The position numbers and the translations under genes are program-made. The notes under the pieces are model-generated. The model did no database searches. It saw only the letters and a list, made by a program, of their open reading frames with translations, and was not told where the DNA came from. A DNA stretch of 64,000 nucleotides from Parasulfuritortus sp037446165 (GTDB lineage Bacteria > Pseudomonadota > Gammaproteobacteria > Burkholderiales > Thiobacillaceae): positions 22,723-86,722 of the forward strand of contig JBBIJC010000003.1 of assembly GCA_037446165.1 (NCBI GenBank), written 5' to 3'. Positions 26,100-35,696 of the stretch are shown here, piece by piece; positions within the stretch are counted from its first letter, which is position 1, and each line of letters begins with the position of its first letter.

Positions 26100-28778
26100 T
26101 TACAGGTTCCGGGTTACCCGCTTGATACCGTCATCCTCCGGATGCGGCTCGATACGGAAGCCCAGCCCGGCAGCCAGTTTGAGCATGCCCAGGTTGCGCT
26201 TCATGACCTCGCCTTCCATGACCCGCAGCCCCTTGGACCGGGCCACGTCCATCAGCACATCCATCAACTTGTGCGCGATGCCCTGGTGCTGCCAGTCGTC
26301 GCCCACCACCACGGCGAATTCGCACGACACCTGATCCGGGTTGCTGGCATAACGGGCAACGCCAATCTCCACTTCCTTGCCATCGACCTCAATCACCGCC
26401 AGCAGGGCCATTTCGCGGTCGTAGTCGATCTGGGTCAGACGCACCAGCATGGCGTGGGACAGTTCCTGCACCGCGTCCATGTAGCGGAAATACTTGGTCT
26501 CTTCCGACAAGCCGCGGACAAAGGACTGGGTCATGTCGGCATCCTCGGGCCGGATCGGGCGGATGGTGACATTGGTGCCGTTCGGCACCTGCCAATGACT
26601 GACCAGATGCACCGGGTACGGGTGGATCGCCATATGACCATACTTGTCCGCATTGGGCGGGCGCGAGACGATGGTGATACGGGCATCGGCCGCCATGGCG
26701 CCGTGTTCGTCGACCAGCAGCGGGTTGATGTCCAGCTCCGACAGCCAGGGCAGTTGGCAGACCATTTCCGACACCCGCAGGATCACGCTCTCCAGGGCAC
26801 TCACATCGGCCGCCGGTCGGTTGCGGAACTCGCCCAGCAACTTGGAGACGCGGGTCCGTTTGATCAGATCGCGGACCAGGTAGCTGTTCAACGGCGGCAA
26901 GGCCACGGCGCGATCCTGATAGGCCTCGACATCGACGCCACCGGAGCCGAAGGCGATGACCGGCCCCAGCACCGGGTCGCTGATCATGCCGACCAGCACC
27001 TCGCGCGCATTGGCCCTGGACAGCATCGGCTCGATCACCACGCCTTCGAGCTTGGCATCCGGCTGGTGCTTGTGCACTTCGGCCATCATGCCGGTATAGG
27101 CGGCGCGCACGGCCTGGCCGCTGGACAGCCCGAGCCGGACGCCACCGACATCGGATTTGTGACTGATGTTGGGTGAATTGATCTTCATGGCGACCGGAAA
27201 CCCCAGTTGCTGCGCCATCAACATCGCCTCGGTCGGATCGCGGGCGATCAGGGTCTGAGCCACCGGAATATGGAAGGACGACAGCAGCGCCTTGGATTCC
27301 ACCTCGCTGAGGATGTGACGTCCCTGAGCCAGCGCGCCCTCGATGATCAGGCGGGCACCTTCGACATCCGGCTCGGCCTGGAGCGACAGCGAGCCCGGCG
27401 TCTGCATCAACTGGCGCTGATTCTCGTAGAAATCGGAGATATAGGAGAACACCTCCACCGCCGGCTCCGGCGTCTTGAAATAGGGGATGCCGGCGTTGCG
27501 GAAGGCCATGCGGCCAGCCGCAACCTGATCCTCGCCCATCCAGCAAGTCAGCACCGGCTTGTCGGAGGACTTGGCCACCACGGCCACCGCCTCAGCGACT
27601 TCGGTCGGCCTGGTCATCGCCTGCGGGGTCAGCATCACCAGCACGCCATCGATGCCAGTGTCGGCCAGGCAAGCTTCCACGGCCGCCTTGTAACGCTCGG
27701 CGCCGGCATCGCCGATGACATCGATCGGGTTACTGTGCGACCAGTTGAAGGGCAAGGCCGCATTGAGTTTCTCGAGGGTCGGAGGCGCGAGATCGGCCAT
27801 GCGCACACCCAGATCCACCGCCCGGTCGGTCGCCATCACGCCGGGGCCGCCGCCGTTGGTGACGATCACCAGCCGGTTTCCGGCCGGCTTGACCCGTGAC
27901 GACAGGGCCAGCGCCGAGGAGAACAGTTGGGTGATGGTATTCACCCGGACCACGCCGGCCCGGCGCAGCAAAGCGTCGAACACATCGTCGCCGCCGACCA
28001 GGGCGCCGGTATGCGAGGCCACCGCCTTGGAGCCGGCCTCATGCCGCCCCACCTTGACCAGCACCACCGGCTTCAGACGGGCCACGGCACGGAGTGCGCT
28101 CATGAACCGGCGGGCGTCGCGGATGCCTTCGATGTACATGATGATGCTACGGGTAGCCGGATCGTTGGCCAGATAATCGAGTATCTCGCCGAAATCCAGA
28201 TCGGCCGACGCCCCGCTCGACACCACGGCGGAGAAGCCGATCCCGTTCGACGCCGCCCAGTCCAGCATGGCGGTACAGATCGCGCCGGACTGTGACACCA
28301 GGGCCAGTTCGCCGGCGACCGGCTTGCCCAGCGCAAAGGTTGCGTTCAGACCGATGGCCGGCCGCTGGATGCCCAGGCAGTTCGGCCCGATGAAGCGGAT
28401 GCCGTATTTTTTCGCCACTTCCAGCAGGTGTTCTTCCATGGCGATGCCCTTGGCACCCATCTCGCGGAACCCGGCGGACAGCACCACGGCGTAGCGCACG
28501 CCGCGCTTGCCGCAGGCTTCCAGGATGGGCGCCACGGTCGGCGCCGGCGTGGCAATGATAGCCAGATCCGGCACTTCGGGCAGATCGGCGGCGCTCGCAT
28601 AGCACTTGTGGTCAAGCAGGATTTCGTACTTGGGATTGATCGGATAGACCTTGCCCTGGAAATTGGCCTCCAGCATGTTGCGGAAGATCACCCCAGCGAC
28701 CGACTCCTCGCGGGTACTGGCACCGAAAACGGCAACGGAACGGGGATTGAATAGCGGATAGAGATAATGCTGGCTCAT
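26100..28778 (-). CDS. Acyl-CoA synthetase (NDP-forming)-like protein fused to GNAT acetyltransferase
   Basis: An 892-residue protein of the Pat/PatZ architecture. Order: CoA-binding domain (1-130, VAVFGASTREESVAG), succinyl-CoA-ligase-like domains (about 150-460), ATP-grasp (about 480-700, GFPVAMKINSPNISHKSDVGG) and a C-terminal GNAT domain (about 730-880). Such proteins acetylate lysines, notably of acetyl-CoA synthetase. His256 in ASHTGAL, the phospho-His motif of ADP-forming synthetases, is retained, so ligase activity may survive. It converges with cysG and diverges from the deacetylase gene, which may reverse its modification. Confidence 0.9.
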   Translation of the reverse strand: MSQHYLYPLFNPRSVAVFGASTREESVAGVIFRNMLEANFQGKVYPINPKYEILLDHKCYASAADLPEVPDLAIIATPAPTVAPILEACGKRGVRYAVVLSAGFREMGAKGIAMEEHLLEVAKKYGIRFIGPNCLGIQRPAIGLNATFALGKPVAGELALVSQSGAICTAMLDWAASNGIGFSAVVSSGASADLDFGEILDYLANDPATRSIIMYIEGIRDARRFMSALRAVARLKPVVLVKVGRHEAGSKAVASHTGALVGGDDVFDALLRRAGVVRVNTITQLFSSALALSSRVKPAGNRLVIVTNGGGPGVMATDRAVDLGVRMADLAPPTLEKLNAALPFNWSHSNPIDVIGDAGAERYKAAVEACLADTGIDGVLVMLTPQAMTRPTEVAEAVAVVAKSSDKPVLTCWMGEDQVAAGRMAFRNAGIPYFKTPEPAVEVFSYISDFYENQRQLMQTPGSLSLQAEPDVEGARLIIEGALAQGRHILSEVESKALLSSFHIPVAQTLIARDPTEAMLMAQQLGFPVAMKINSPNISHKSDVGGVRLGLSSGQAVRAAYTGMMAEVHKHQPDAKLEGVVIEPMLSRANAREVLVGMISDPVLGPVIAFGSGGVDVEAYQDRAVALPPLNSYLVRDLIKRTRVSKLLGEFRNRPAADVSALESVILRVSEMVCQLPWLSELDINPLLVDEHGAMAADARITIVSRPPNADKYGHMAIHPYPVHLVSHWQVPNGTNVTIRPIRPEDADMTQSFVRGLSEETKYFRYMDAVQELSHAMLVRLTQIDYDREMALLAVIEVDGKEVEIGVARYASNPDQVSCEFAVVVGDDWQHQGIAHKLMDVLMDVARSKGLRVMEGEVMKRNLGMLKLAAGLGFRIEPHPEDDGIKRVTRNL

Positions 28779-28903
28779 GGTATCTGGTTTCTGTATTGGC
28801 TGTGGCAGGGGAAACGCGCCACCAACGCGTCAATAGCATCTTATGATGAATGCCGTGACACTGCCATGAAAGGCGCTATATTTCAGAGTCACTTCCGACA
28901 CTC
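28779..28903. promoter_or_regulatory. Divergent promoter region, acetyltransferase/deacetylase
   Basis: A 125-bp gap between divergent starts. GGCGCTATATTTC at about 28871-28883 could be a -10 for the rightward gene. Neither gene has a clear ribosome site. No operator was recognised. Confidence 0.3.
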
Positions 28904-29842
28904 ATGTTTCGCATGCACACCGCCTACCTAACCCATCCCCTCTGCGCCAAGCACCTGATCTCTGACTGGCACCCCGAAGCCCCGGCCCGCCTCGCCGCAA
29001 TCGACGACCGGTTGCATGCCGCCCACCTCTACGATTATCTGGCTCATTTGCTCAACCCGCCTCAGGCCACCCGCGAACAACTCGGCCGGGTGCATGACCC
29101 AGCCTTCATCGACTACATCCTCGAGTCCGCCCCCAAGGGGCCAGACCATCTCGCACTTGACCCGGATACATCGATGAACCAATTTAGTCTGGCCGCCGCC
29201 CTGCACGCGGCCGGTGCGGCGACAAGTGCGGTGGACACAGTCATGTCCGGCCAGGTACAAAATGCCTTTTGTGCCATTCGCCCGCCCGGCCACCATGCCA
29301 CCCGCAACCAGGCCATGGGCTTCTGCATCTTCAACAACGTCGCCGTCGCGGCGGCCCATGCCCTGGCCGAATACGGCCTGAAGCGGGTCGCCATCGTCGA
29401 TTTCGATGTCCATCATGGCAACGGCACCGAGGACATCTTCCGGGATGAGCCAAGGGCGATGCTCTGCTCCACCTTCCAGCATCCGTTCTACCCCTACTGC
29501 GGCGCCGACACGGTGAGCGATCACATCATCAACGTGCCCCTGCCCGCGGGCACCACCGGCAAGACCTATCGCGAGGCCTTCGCTGCCCGCGTGCTACCCG
29601 CACTGGAAGGTTTCAAGCCGGAAATGATCTTTTTCTCGGCCGGCTTCGACAGCCATCGTGAAGACGACATGGGCCAGTTCGGCCTGGTCGAGGCCGACTT
29701 CGTCTGGATTACGGAAACGGTGATGGGCATCGCCGCTCGATATGCTGACAACCGCATCGTCTCGGTACTGGAAGGCGGCTATGACCTGAACTCGCTCGGC
29801 CGGAGCGTGGCGGCGCACATCAAGACCCTGGCCGGACTGTAA
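28904..29842 (+). CDS. Histone deacetylase family protein
   Basis: A 312-residue zinc-dependent deacetylase of the AcuC/class II HDAC-like family. Motifs: HPEAPARLAAI, RPPGHHATRNQAMGFCIFNN (tandem catalytic His), VDFDVHHGNGTEDIF (zinc Asp and His), FFSAGFDSHREDDMG (zinc Asp) and EGGYDLNSLG. It would remove acetyl groups from lysines, polyamines or similar amides. The start could be ATG 28904 or 28913. Divergence from a Pat-type acetyltransferase suggests a write/erase pair. Confidence 0.92.
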   Translation: MFRMHTAYLTHPLCAKHLISDWHPEAPARLAAIDDRLHAAHLYDYLAHLLNPPQATREQLGRVHDPAFIDYILESAPKGPDHLALDPDTSMNQFSLAAALHAAGAATSAVDTVMSGQVQNAFCAIRPPGHHATRNQAMGFCIFNNVAVAAAHALAEYGLKRVAIVDFDVHHGNGTEDIFRDEPRAMLCSTFQHPFYPYCGADTVSDHIINVPLPAGTTGKTYREAFAARVLPALEGFKPEMIFFSAGFDSHREDDMGQFGLVEADFVWITETVMGIAARYADNRIVSVLEGGYDLNSLGRSVAAHIKTLAGL

Positions 29843-29850
29843 GAACCTGC

Positions 29851-30519
29851 CTAGATTTTCTTGCCTGCGTCCGGCCCCGGAGTCAGCTTGTGCTCGACGG
29901 CGAAAACCGCCGCTTCAACCCGCGAGGACAGGTTGAGCTTGGCCAGGATGTGGCGGACATGCAGTTTGACCGTGTCGTAGCTGATGTCGAGTTCGCGGGC
30001 AATGGCCTTGTTGCTGCCGCCTTTGGTGAGATGGGAGAGGATTTCACGCTCGCGCTGGGTCAGGCTGTCGAGCAGTGAAGTAGCGGAATGAGCCTTGTTG
30101 TCGAGCAGGCTGATCAGCTTGGCGGTCATGGCCGGAGCAACGACGGTTTCGCCTTTCACCGCGCGCTGGATGGCATCGACCACTTCATCCGGCTCCATGC
30201 TCTTGAGCAGGTAGCCATTGGCCCCGGAGCGCAGGGCCCGGGCCAGGTCATCCTCGGCTTCGCTGACGGTGAGAATGATGATCGGGAGGCTATGTCCCTC
30301 GGTCTTCAGTTCTTGCATCAGGCTGATGCCATCGGTGCCAGGCATGTTGAGATCGAGGATCAGCACATCCGGGCTGTGCTCGCGTAGCAGATGCTGCACA
30401 TCGGCCGGATTGCCGGTCATGGCGACCACGCTGAGCAGGCCGTCCCGCTCCAGCAATTCGGCCAGCCCCTTTCGGAACAGGGTGTGGTCATCGACCAGAA
30501 TGACCCGGGGCTGGCTCAT
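29851..30519 (-). CDS. NarL/FixJ-family response regulator
   Basis: A 222-residue regulator. The receiver domain has VDDHTLFRKGL, phospho-Asp in DVLILDLNMPGTDG, ILTVSEAED and the K switch (LLKSMEPDEV). The C-terminal LuxR-type helix-turn-helix is TQREREILSHLTKGGSNKAI...SYDTVKLHVRHILAKL. It overlaps the kinase gene by 4 nt (ATGA). It resembles NarL, but the target genes cannot be told. Confidence 0.92.
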   Translation of the reverse strand: MSQPRVILVDDHTLFRKGLAELLERDGLLSVVAMTGNPADVQHLLREHSPDVLILDLNMPGTDGISLMQELKTEGHSLPIIILTVSEAEDDLARALRSGANGYLLKSMEPDEVVDAIQRAVKGETVVAPAMTAKLISLLDNKAHSATSLLDSLTQREREILSHLTKGGSNKAIARELDISYDTVKLHVRHILAKLNLSSRVEAAVFAVEHKLTPGPDAGKKI

Positions 30520-31754
30520 GTCGGCAGACCTCCCTGCTGCTCGGTCAACCGGGCCGGGAAGGTCAGCCGGACGATGGTGCCGCCAGCCGCCCGGCTTTCG
30601 ATGGAGAGCTTGCCGTTCAGCTTGGCCGCGCGTTCGCGCATGATGGTCAGACCGAAGCTCTTGCCGACACTGACCGACGCGCCGCTGTGCAGGCCGACGC
30701 CATCGTCGGCAACGTTGACCACGTACTGGCCGTCTTCCAGATCCAGGGTGACGATGACATGGCGGGCACGGGCGTGCTTGCAGATGTTGTACAGCGATTC
30801 CTGGATGATGTGGAAGACCTGGATCTCCTCTTCCGGGACCAGAGCCACATCCTGCGCGATGTTGAGGAAGTCGACATCGGCGTTGGCCTTCTTGCGGAAG
30901 CTCTGCACCATCTCCTGCAATGCCGGCACCAGTCCGCGCGGGTCGATGCGATCGCGGAACTGGGTGATCAGATCGCGCAGTTCCGAATAGGCCATGTCGA
31001 CCGCCTCTTCGACATCGCCGAGGTAACGATTGGCCTGATCCTGGTTGCCTTCGGACATGGCCTCGTTGAGCACGGCCAGACGCATCTTGGCATAGGCCAG
31101 GGTCTGGGCCAGGGAGTCGTGGATCTGGTTGGCCAGCATGGTCCGTTCGTTCATCAACGAGATGCGCATGTTCTCGCGGGTCAGGCGGGCGTTTTCCAGT
31201 GCCATGCCGAGATGTTCGCTGATCGAGTTGAACAGGTAGCTGACATCAGGCGGCAACACGTCGTCGCCATCCATGAACAGGTTGTAGACCCCGAGCACCT
31301 TGCCCTTGTGACGCAGCGGAATGGCGTACACCGTCTTGCATTGCTGGGCGAAATAGAGATGCCGGACCTGCTTGTTGCAGACCGTGAGCACGCTGCTCAC
31401 CTGGGAGGTCTGGGACAGGACCGCCTTGCCGCAGATGCCGCACTCCACCGGCACATAGCGCTCCTTTTCGAGCAAGGCCGGCGACAGGCCGACCGAACCG
31501 ACCATGCGCAGATGGCCGCCATCCGAGGTCAGCACCCGCACCACGCCGGCCTTGCCCTTGGACAGCCGCATCATGATGTCCAGGAAGCTGGCGAGCATCT
31601 GCTCGACATTGGCGCCGGCATTCATGCTGCTGGCGATTTCGGCCAGCACCTCGATCACCGGCAGACGATCGTGGCTCTGCATGTCGTCGGCCGGAAGCTG
31701 GCTGTCCGTGTGTGGACGACCGATTTGGGAGACAGGAATTTCTTGCGCAAGCAC
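30516..31754 (-). CDS. NarX-type cytoplasmic histidine kinase with Cys-rich GAF domain
   Basis: A 412-residue HisKA_3-type kinase without membrane segments. GAF domain about 35-190, then a helical linker, phospho-His box MLANQIHDSLAQTLAYA and a C-terminal HATPase. The GAF domain has four cysteines in the pattern CX2C-X17-C-X12-C (ECGICG, TVCNK, QQCKT), which suggests redox or Fe-S sensing. GTG 31754 is one start candidate, ATG 31682 another; neither has a clear ribosome site. It pairs with the downstream NarL-like regulator. Confidence 0.88.
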   Translation of the reverse strand: MLAQEIPVSQIGRPHTDSQLPADDMQSHDRLPVIEVLAEIASSMNAGANVEQMLASFLDIMMRLSKGKAGVVRVLTSDGGHLRMVGSVGLSPALLEKERYVPVECGICGKAVLSQTSQVSSVLTVCNKQVRHLYFAQQCKTVYAIPLRHKGKVLGVYNLFMDGDDVLPPDVSYLFNSISEHLGMALENARLTRENMRISLMNERTMLANQIHDSLAQTLAYAKMRLAVLNEAMSEGNQDQANRYLGDVEEAVDMAYSELRDLITQFRDRIDPRGLVPALQEMVQSFRKKANADVDFLNIAQDVALVPEEEIQVFHIIQESLYNICKHARARHVIVTLDLEDGQYVVNVADDGVGLHSGASVSVGKSFGLTIMRERAAKLNGKLSIESRAAGGTIVRLTFPARLTEQQGGLPT

Positions 31755-31825
31755 GGCGATAAACCCGAAAAGTCAGTGTCCCATGGTAAGTAGGCTACCC
31801 GAGGAAAGCAATGACACGGGAGGTT

Positions 31826-33208
31826 TTACATGTTGCGTGCGACCTTGCCGCCGGCCAGTGGCGGGTTCTTGTCGAAATAGCGTTTGATCCCGTCGGTGAT
31901 GGCGGTGGCCAGCTTTTCCTGGTACTCGTCGCTCAACAGCCGTTTTTCCTCGTCGGGATTGGAGATGAAGGCGGTTTCGACCAGGATGGACGGGATGTCG
32001 GGCGCCTTGAGCACGGCGAAGCCGGCCTGCTCGACATGGCCCCGGTGCAGGTTGTTGATGTCACCCAGTTCTCCCAGCACATTGTTGGCCAGCTTGAGAC
32101 TGTCGGAAATCGTGGCGGTCTGGGTCAGGTCAATCAGGGTCTGCTTCAGATACTTGTCCTTCACGTCGATGTTCACCCCGCCGACCATATCGGCATCATT
32201 CTCACGCTTGGCCAGCCAGCGTGCAGCGGCCGAGGTCGCACCCTTCTCGGACAAGGCGAAGACGGAGGAACCTCGGGCGGCCTCGCTCGGGAAGGCGTCG
32301 GCGTGGATCGACACGAACAGGTCGGCCTGCGCCTTGCGGGCCTTGACCACGCGCTGGGCCAGGGGAACGAAATAATCGCCGTCGCGGGTCAGCACCGCAC
32401 GCATGTTCTCGGTCTTGTCGATATGCGCCTTGAGCCGGCGGGCGATTTCCAGCGTGATGTTCTTTTCGTGGGAACCGTTGGCGCCGGTTGCGCCAGGATC
32501 TTCACCGCCATGGCCGGCATCGATGGCCACGGTGATCAGCCGGAGGTAGCCCGATTTTTTCGGCTTGTCGGCGCTGGGCGCTTTATCCGCCTTGACCGGC
32601 CTGTCGGTGGAAACCGCGAGGCTGGGCTTGAGTACGGGCGTCTGTTGAATGGCTTCGGGCGATTTGACCGACGGCGGGTCAGCCGCAGGTGTTTCGCCCT
32701 TGGTCTCGGCTTTTGCCTCGGTCAGCGGCGGCTGGCTGGCCTGGGCGATCGCCTTCTCGACCTGACTTTCAGTATTGGCAGCCTGTTTCTCGGCCGATGG
32801 ATACAGGTCGATGACCAGTCGGTTGCCGTACTCGCCCAAGGGCGCGAGGCTGAACGCCTTCGGATTGACGTCACCTTTCAGTTCGATCACGACACGGGTC
32901 ACACCAGGGGCATTGAGGCCGGCGCGCAGATTGGCAATCAGCGGGTCCTGGGCGGAAACCTGGCCGCTGGCCGCCTGCAAGACAGGGTTGTTGTCCACCC
33001 CATTCAGATCGAGCACCAGACGATCGGGGTTCTTGAGGCTGAAAATTTTGTAATCCGGCTTGCCGGTTAGTTCCAGGGTGATGCGGCTGTAATCGGGCGA
33101 GGGCCAGAGGCGCACGGCCTTGACGGTGACACTGGCGAAGGCCGGGCATGCCCAGGCCCAGGCAAGCATCAGCCCGACAAGTAAGATTCCATAACGTTTT
33201 GCGCGCAT
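31826..33208 (-). CDS. amiC: N-acetylmuramoyl-L-alanine amidase with AMIN domain
   Basis: A 460-residue periplasmic amidase that cleaves peptidoglycan cross-wall during division. ATG 33208 follows GGAGGAGGG and begins a signal peptide (YGILLVGLMLAWAWACPAFA). Residues 25-130 are the AMIN targeting domain, then a Pro/Lys-rich linker. The Amidase_3 domain is at about 220-450 with zinc motifs ITVAIDAGHGGEDPGA and NLHRGHVEQAGFAVL and catalytic Glu in LVETAFISNPDEE. Its start overlaps the end of tsaE by 40 nt. Confidence 0.93.
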   Translation of the reverse strand: MRAKRYGILLVGLMLAWAWACPAFASVTVKAVRLWPSPDYSRITLELTGKPDYKIFSLKNPDRLVLDLNGVDNNPVLQAASGQVSAQDPLIANLRAGLNAPGVTRVVIELKGDVNPKAFSLAPLGEYGNRLVIDLYPSAEKQAANTESQVEKAIAQASQPPLTEAKAETKGETPAADPPSVKSPEAIQQTPVLKPSLAVSTDRPVKADKAPSADKPKKSGYLRLITVAIDAGHGGEDPGATGANGSHEKNITLEIARRLKAHIDKTENMRAVLTRDGDYFVPLAQRVVKARKAQADLFVSIHADAFPSEAARGSSVFALSEKGATSAAARWLAKRENDADMVGGVNIDVKDKYLKQTLIDLTQTATISDSLKLANNVLGELGDINNLHRGHVEQAGFAVLKAPDIPSILVETAFISNPDEEKRLLSDEYQEKLATAITDGIKRYFDKNPPLAGGKVARNM

Positions 33209-33636
33209 CGCCTGCCCTCCTCCGTATTGCCGGAAAGCCGCGCCAGGCGGCCTTCTCCAGCCAGGTCCAGTTGAATCAGCAGATCCGGCTCGGGCAACAT
33301 GCCCTCCGCTTTCTCCGGCCATTCCACCAGACATACCGACTGAGCATTGAAGAGTTCCCTAAAACCCGATTCTTCCCACTCAATCGGATCTGCGAACCGA
33401 TATAAATCAAAGTGATATAGATTAAAGCTAGAAAATGGATAAATTTCAAGCAGTGTATAGGTCGGGCTCTTCACCCGCCCGGGAAAATTCAGGCCGCGCA
33501 ACAGCCCGCGAGTCAATGTGGTCTTGCCCGCGCCCAGATCACCCGACAGCCAGATGGTCATGCCTGGCTGCACAGCGCTGGCCAGGCGACGGCCCAAGTC
33601 AAGGGTGGCCGCTTCATCCAGCAGTGACCGCTGCAT
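33169..33636 (-). CDS. tsaE: tRNA threonylcarbamoyladenosine biosynthesis ATPase TsaE
   Basis: A 155-residue ATPase that works with TsaB and TsaD in making t6A on tRNA. Walker A is GDLGAGKTTLTRGLL; SPTYTLLEIY and the YHFDLYRF...EWEE segment are family hallmarks. I chose ATG 33636 from alignment of the N-terminus; ATG 33666 is an alternative. It is divergent from queG and overlaps amiC by 40 nt, the common tsaE-amiC order. Confidence 0.92.
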   Translation of the reverse strand: MQRSLLDEAATLDLGRRLASAVQPGMTIWLSGDLGAGKTTLTRGLLRGLNFPGRVKSPTYTLLEIYPFSSFNLYHFDLYRFADPIEWEESGFRELFNAQSVCLVEWPEKAEGMLPEPDLLIQLDLAGEGRLARLSGNTEEGRRCAQNVMESYLSG

Positions 33637-33657
33637 AATCTGGCTATCATCTCGAAC

Positions 33658-34719
33658 ATGACCCATGACGGCTCCTTCAATGACGCGCAAACACTCAAAC
33701 AGTCGATCCGGCAATGGGGCCGGGAACTGGGTTTTTCCGCGCTCGCCTTCGTCGCGCCGGAATTAGGTGCCGCTGGGGTTGGGCTTGCCGACTGGCTGGC
33801 GCAAGGCCTACACGGCGGGATGGATTATATGGCTCGCAACACCGACAAGCGTGCTCAGCCAGCCGAACTCGTGCCGGATACCCGTTCCATCATCGTCGTC
33901 CGGCTGGATTACCTGCCGCCCGATCTGCCCGGCGCCGAGCCGGATACCGCGCTCATCTCGCGCTATGCACTGGGTCGGGACTATCACAAGGTGATGCGCA
34001 GCCGGCTGCAGAAGCTTGCCGAACGGATCGAGTCGGCGGTCGGGCCCTTCGCTTACCGTGCCTTCGCCGACAGCGCGCCGGTCATGGAAGTGGAGCTGGC
34101 CAGCCTGGCCGGCCTGGGCTGGCGCGGCAAACATACCCTGCTCTTGTCCCGCTCGGGCTCCTGGTTCTTCCTGGGTGAGCTCTACACCTCGCTGCCATTG
34201 GCGCCCGACCAACCGGTTGCAGGGCATTGCGGCGAGTGTGAGGCCTGCCTGAACAGCTGCCCGACCGATGCCTTTGTCGGACCCTATCGGCTTGACGCAC
34301 GGCGCTGCATTTCCTATCTCACCATCGAGCACATCGGCCCCATTCCCGAAGCGTTGCGACCGCTGATGGGCACCCGCATCTACGGCTGTGACGACTGCCA
34401 GTCGGCCTGCCCCTGGAACCGCTTCGCGCTGTCGGCCGAATTGCCCGATTTCCTGCCCCGGAACGGGCTGGACCATAGCCGTCTCGCCGATCTTTTCGTC
34501 TGGAATGAAACCGAGTTCAACGACCGTCTGGCCGGATCGCCCATCCGCCGTATCGGCCATGAACGCTGGCTGCGCAACATCGCCGTGGCCCTGGGCAATG
34601 CGCCGACCTCAGAAGCCAATCTGGCGGCATTGCGACAGCGGCTGGGCCACCCGTCGGAACTGGTCCGCGAGCATGTGACCTGGGCGATCGAGCGACTCAA
34701 GACGAGCCAAAGTGCGTGA
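33658..34719 (+). CDS. queG: Epoxyqueuosine reductase
   Basis: A 353-residue cobalamin and Fe-S enzyme for the last step of queuosine synthesis in tRNA. It has the QueG catalytic region FADSAPVMEVELASLAGLGW, two [4Fe-4S] motifs (CGECEACLNSCPTDAF, CDDCQSACPWN) and a C-terminal HEAT-like tail. ATG 33658 is 22 nt from the divergent tsaE start, so the two tRNA-modification genes share a promoter region. Confidence 0.94.
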   Translation: MTHDGSFNDAQTLKQSIRQWGRELGFSALAFVAPELGAAGVGLADWLAQGLHGGMDYMARNTDKRAQPAELVPDTRSIIVVRLDYLPPDLPGAEPDTALISRYALGRDYHKVMRSRLQKLAERIESAVGPFAYRAFADSAPVMEVELASLAGLGWRGKHTLLLSRSGSWFFLGELYTSLPLAPDQPVAGHCGECEACLNSCPTDAFVGPYRLDARRCISYLTIEHIGPIPEALRPLMGTRIYGCDDCQSACPWNRFALSAELPDFLPRNGLDHSRLADLFVWNETEFNDRLAGSPIRRIGHERWLRNIAVALGNAPTSEANLAALRQRLGHPSELVREHVTWAIERLKTSQSA

Positions 34720-34789
34720 TTCCGGTTCATCTCTGCCCCATTACCTGCAAGAATGACACCTCATTCGCGCATCAGACAAAACCCAATCC

Positions 34790-35596
34790 ATGCATCTCGA
34801 TTCCAACAATTCCATCGGCGTATTCGATTCCGGCGTAGGCGGCCTGACCGTCGTGCGTGCCCTGATGGAACGCCTGCCGTTCGAACACATCCATTATTTT
34901 GGCGACACGGCACGGGTGCCCTATGGCGTCAAATCGGTCGAGACCATCGCCCACTACACCACCCAGATCGCCCAGTTCCTGCTGGAAAAACAGGTCAAGC
35001 TGCTGATCATCGCCTGCAACACCATGGCCGCGGTGTCGTCCCAGGTAGTGCGCGATCTATCCCCGGTCCCAGTGCTCGACGTGATCGAGGCCGGCGCCCT
35101 GAATGCCTTGGCGGCGACCCGTACCCGCCGGATCGGCGTCATCGGCACGCCGACGACCATCAACAGCAATGCCTACGGCCGCGCCATTCATCAGTTCGAG
35201 CCGGATGCCCGGATCGTGTCCCAGTCCTGCGCGCTGTTCGTGCCCCTGGTCGAAGAAGGCTGGCTGGATCACCCGGTGACCCGGATGACCGCCCAGGAAT
35301 ACCTGAAGCCGGTGCTGGCCGAAAAGATCGACACCCTGGTCCTGGGCTGCACCCACTATCCCTTGCTCAAGCCGCTCCTGGCCGATGTCGCCGGGCCCGA
35401 TGTCACCCTTGTCGACTCGGCCGAGGCGATGGCTGAACGCACCGCGGCCCTGCTGACCGACATGAACCTGCACACCACCTCGCGTACACCGGCGGATTAC
35501 CAGTTCTGGATCACCGACGTGCCACTCCGCTTCCAGACCATCGGCGAACGCTTTCTCGGCCGCTCGCTGAACAACGTCCACGTGGTGAAGTGGTAA
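34790..35596 (+). CDS. murI: Glutamate racemase
   Basis: A 268-residue racemase giving D-glutamate for peptidoglycan. N-terminal signature SIGVFDSGVGGLTVVRAL; catalytic cysteines in LLIIACNTMAAVS and LVLGCTHYPLL. The start ATG 34790 lacks a visible ribosome site. It lies alone between queG and the chemoreceptor. Confidence 0.94.
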   Translation: MHLDSNNSIGVFDSGVGGLTVVRALMERLPFEHIHYFGDTARVPYGVKSVETIAHYTTQIAQFLLEKQVKLLIIACNTMAAVSSQVVRDLSPVPVLDVIEAGALNALAATRTRRIGVIGTPTTINSNAYGRAIHQFEPDARIVSQSCALFVPLVEEGWLDHPVTRMTAQEYLKPVLAEKIDTLVLGCTHYPLLKPLLADVAGPDVTLVDSAEAMAERTAALLTDMNLHTTSRTPADYQFWITDVPLRFQTIGERFLGRSLNNVHVVKW

Positions 35597-35696
35597 ACCC
35601 AGCCAGTCTGCGCAGGCTAAAGTATTCCAGCCGATAGCCGTTATCATCAGAGTTGTCCCGCAAACGCCAAAAATAACCCATTCACAGGGGTTTACC

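Noticed and set aside
26142..27176. 344-codon plus-strand open frame
   Set aside because: It is antisense to the acetyltransferase gene and has the His/Gln/Asp-rich look of a shadow.
35618..35637. Sigma-28-like elements TAAAGTAT and GCCGATAG before the chemoreceptor
   Set aside because: The two parts are separated by 4 bases; flagellar sigma promoters need about 11, so I do not call a promoter.
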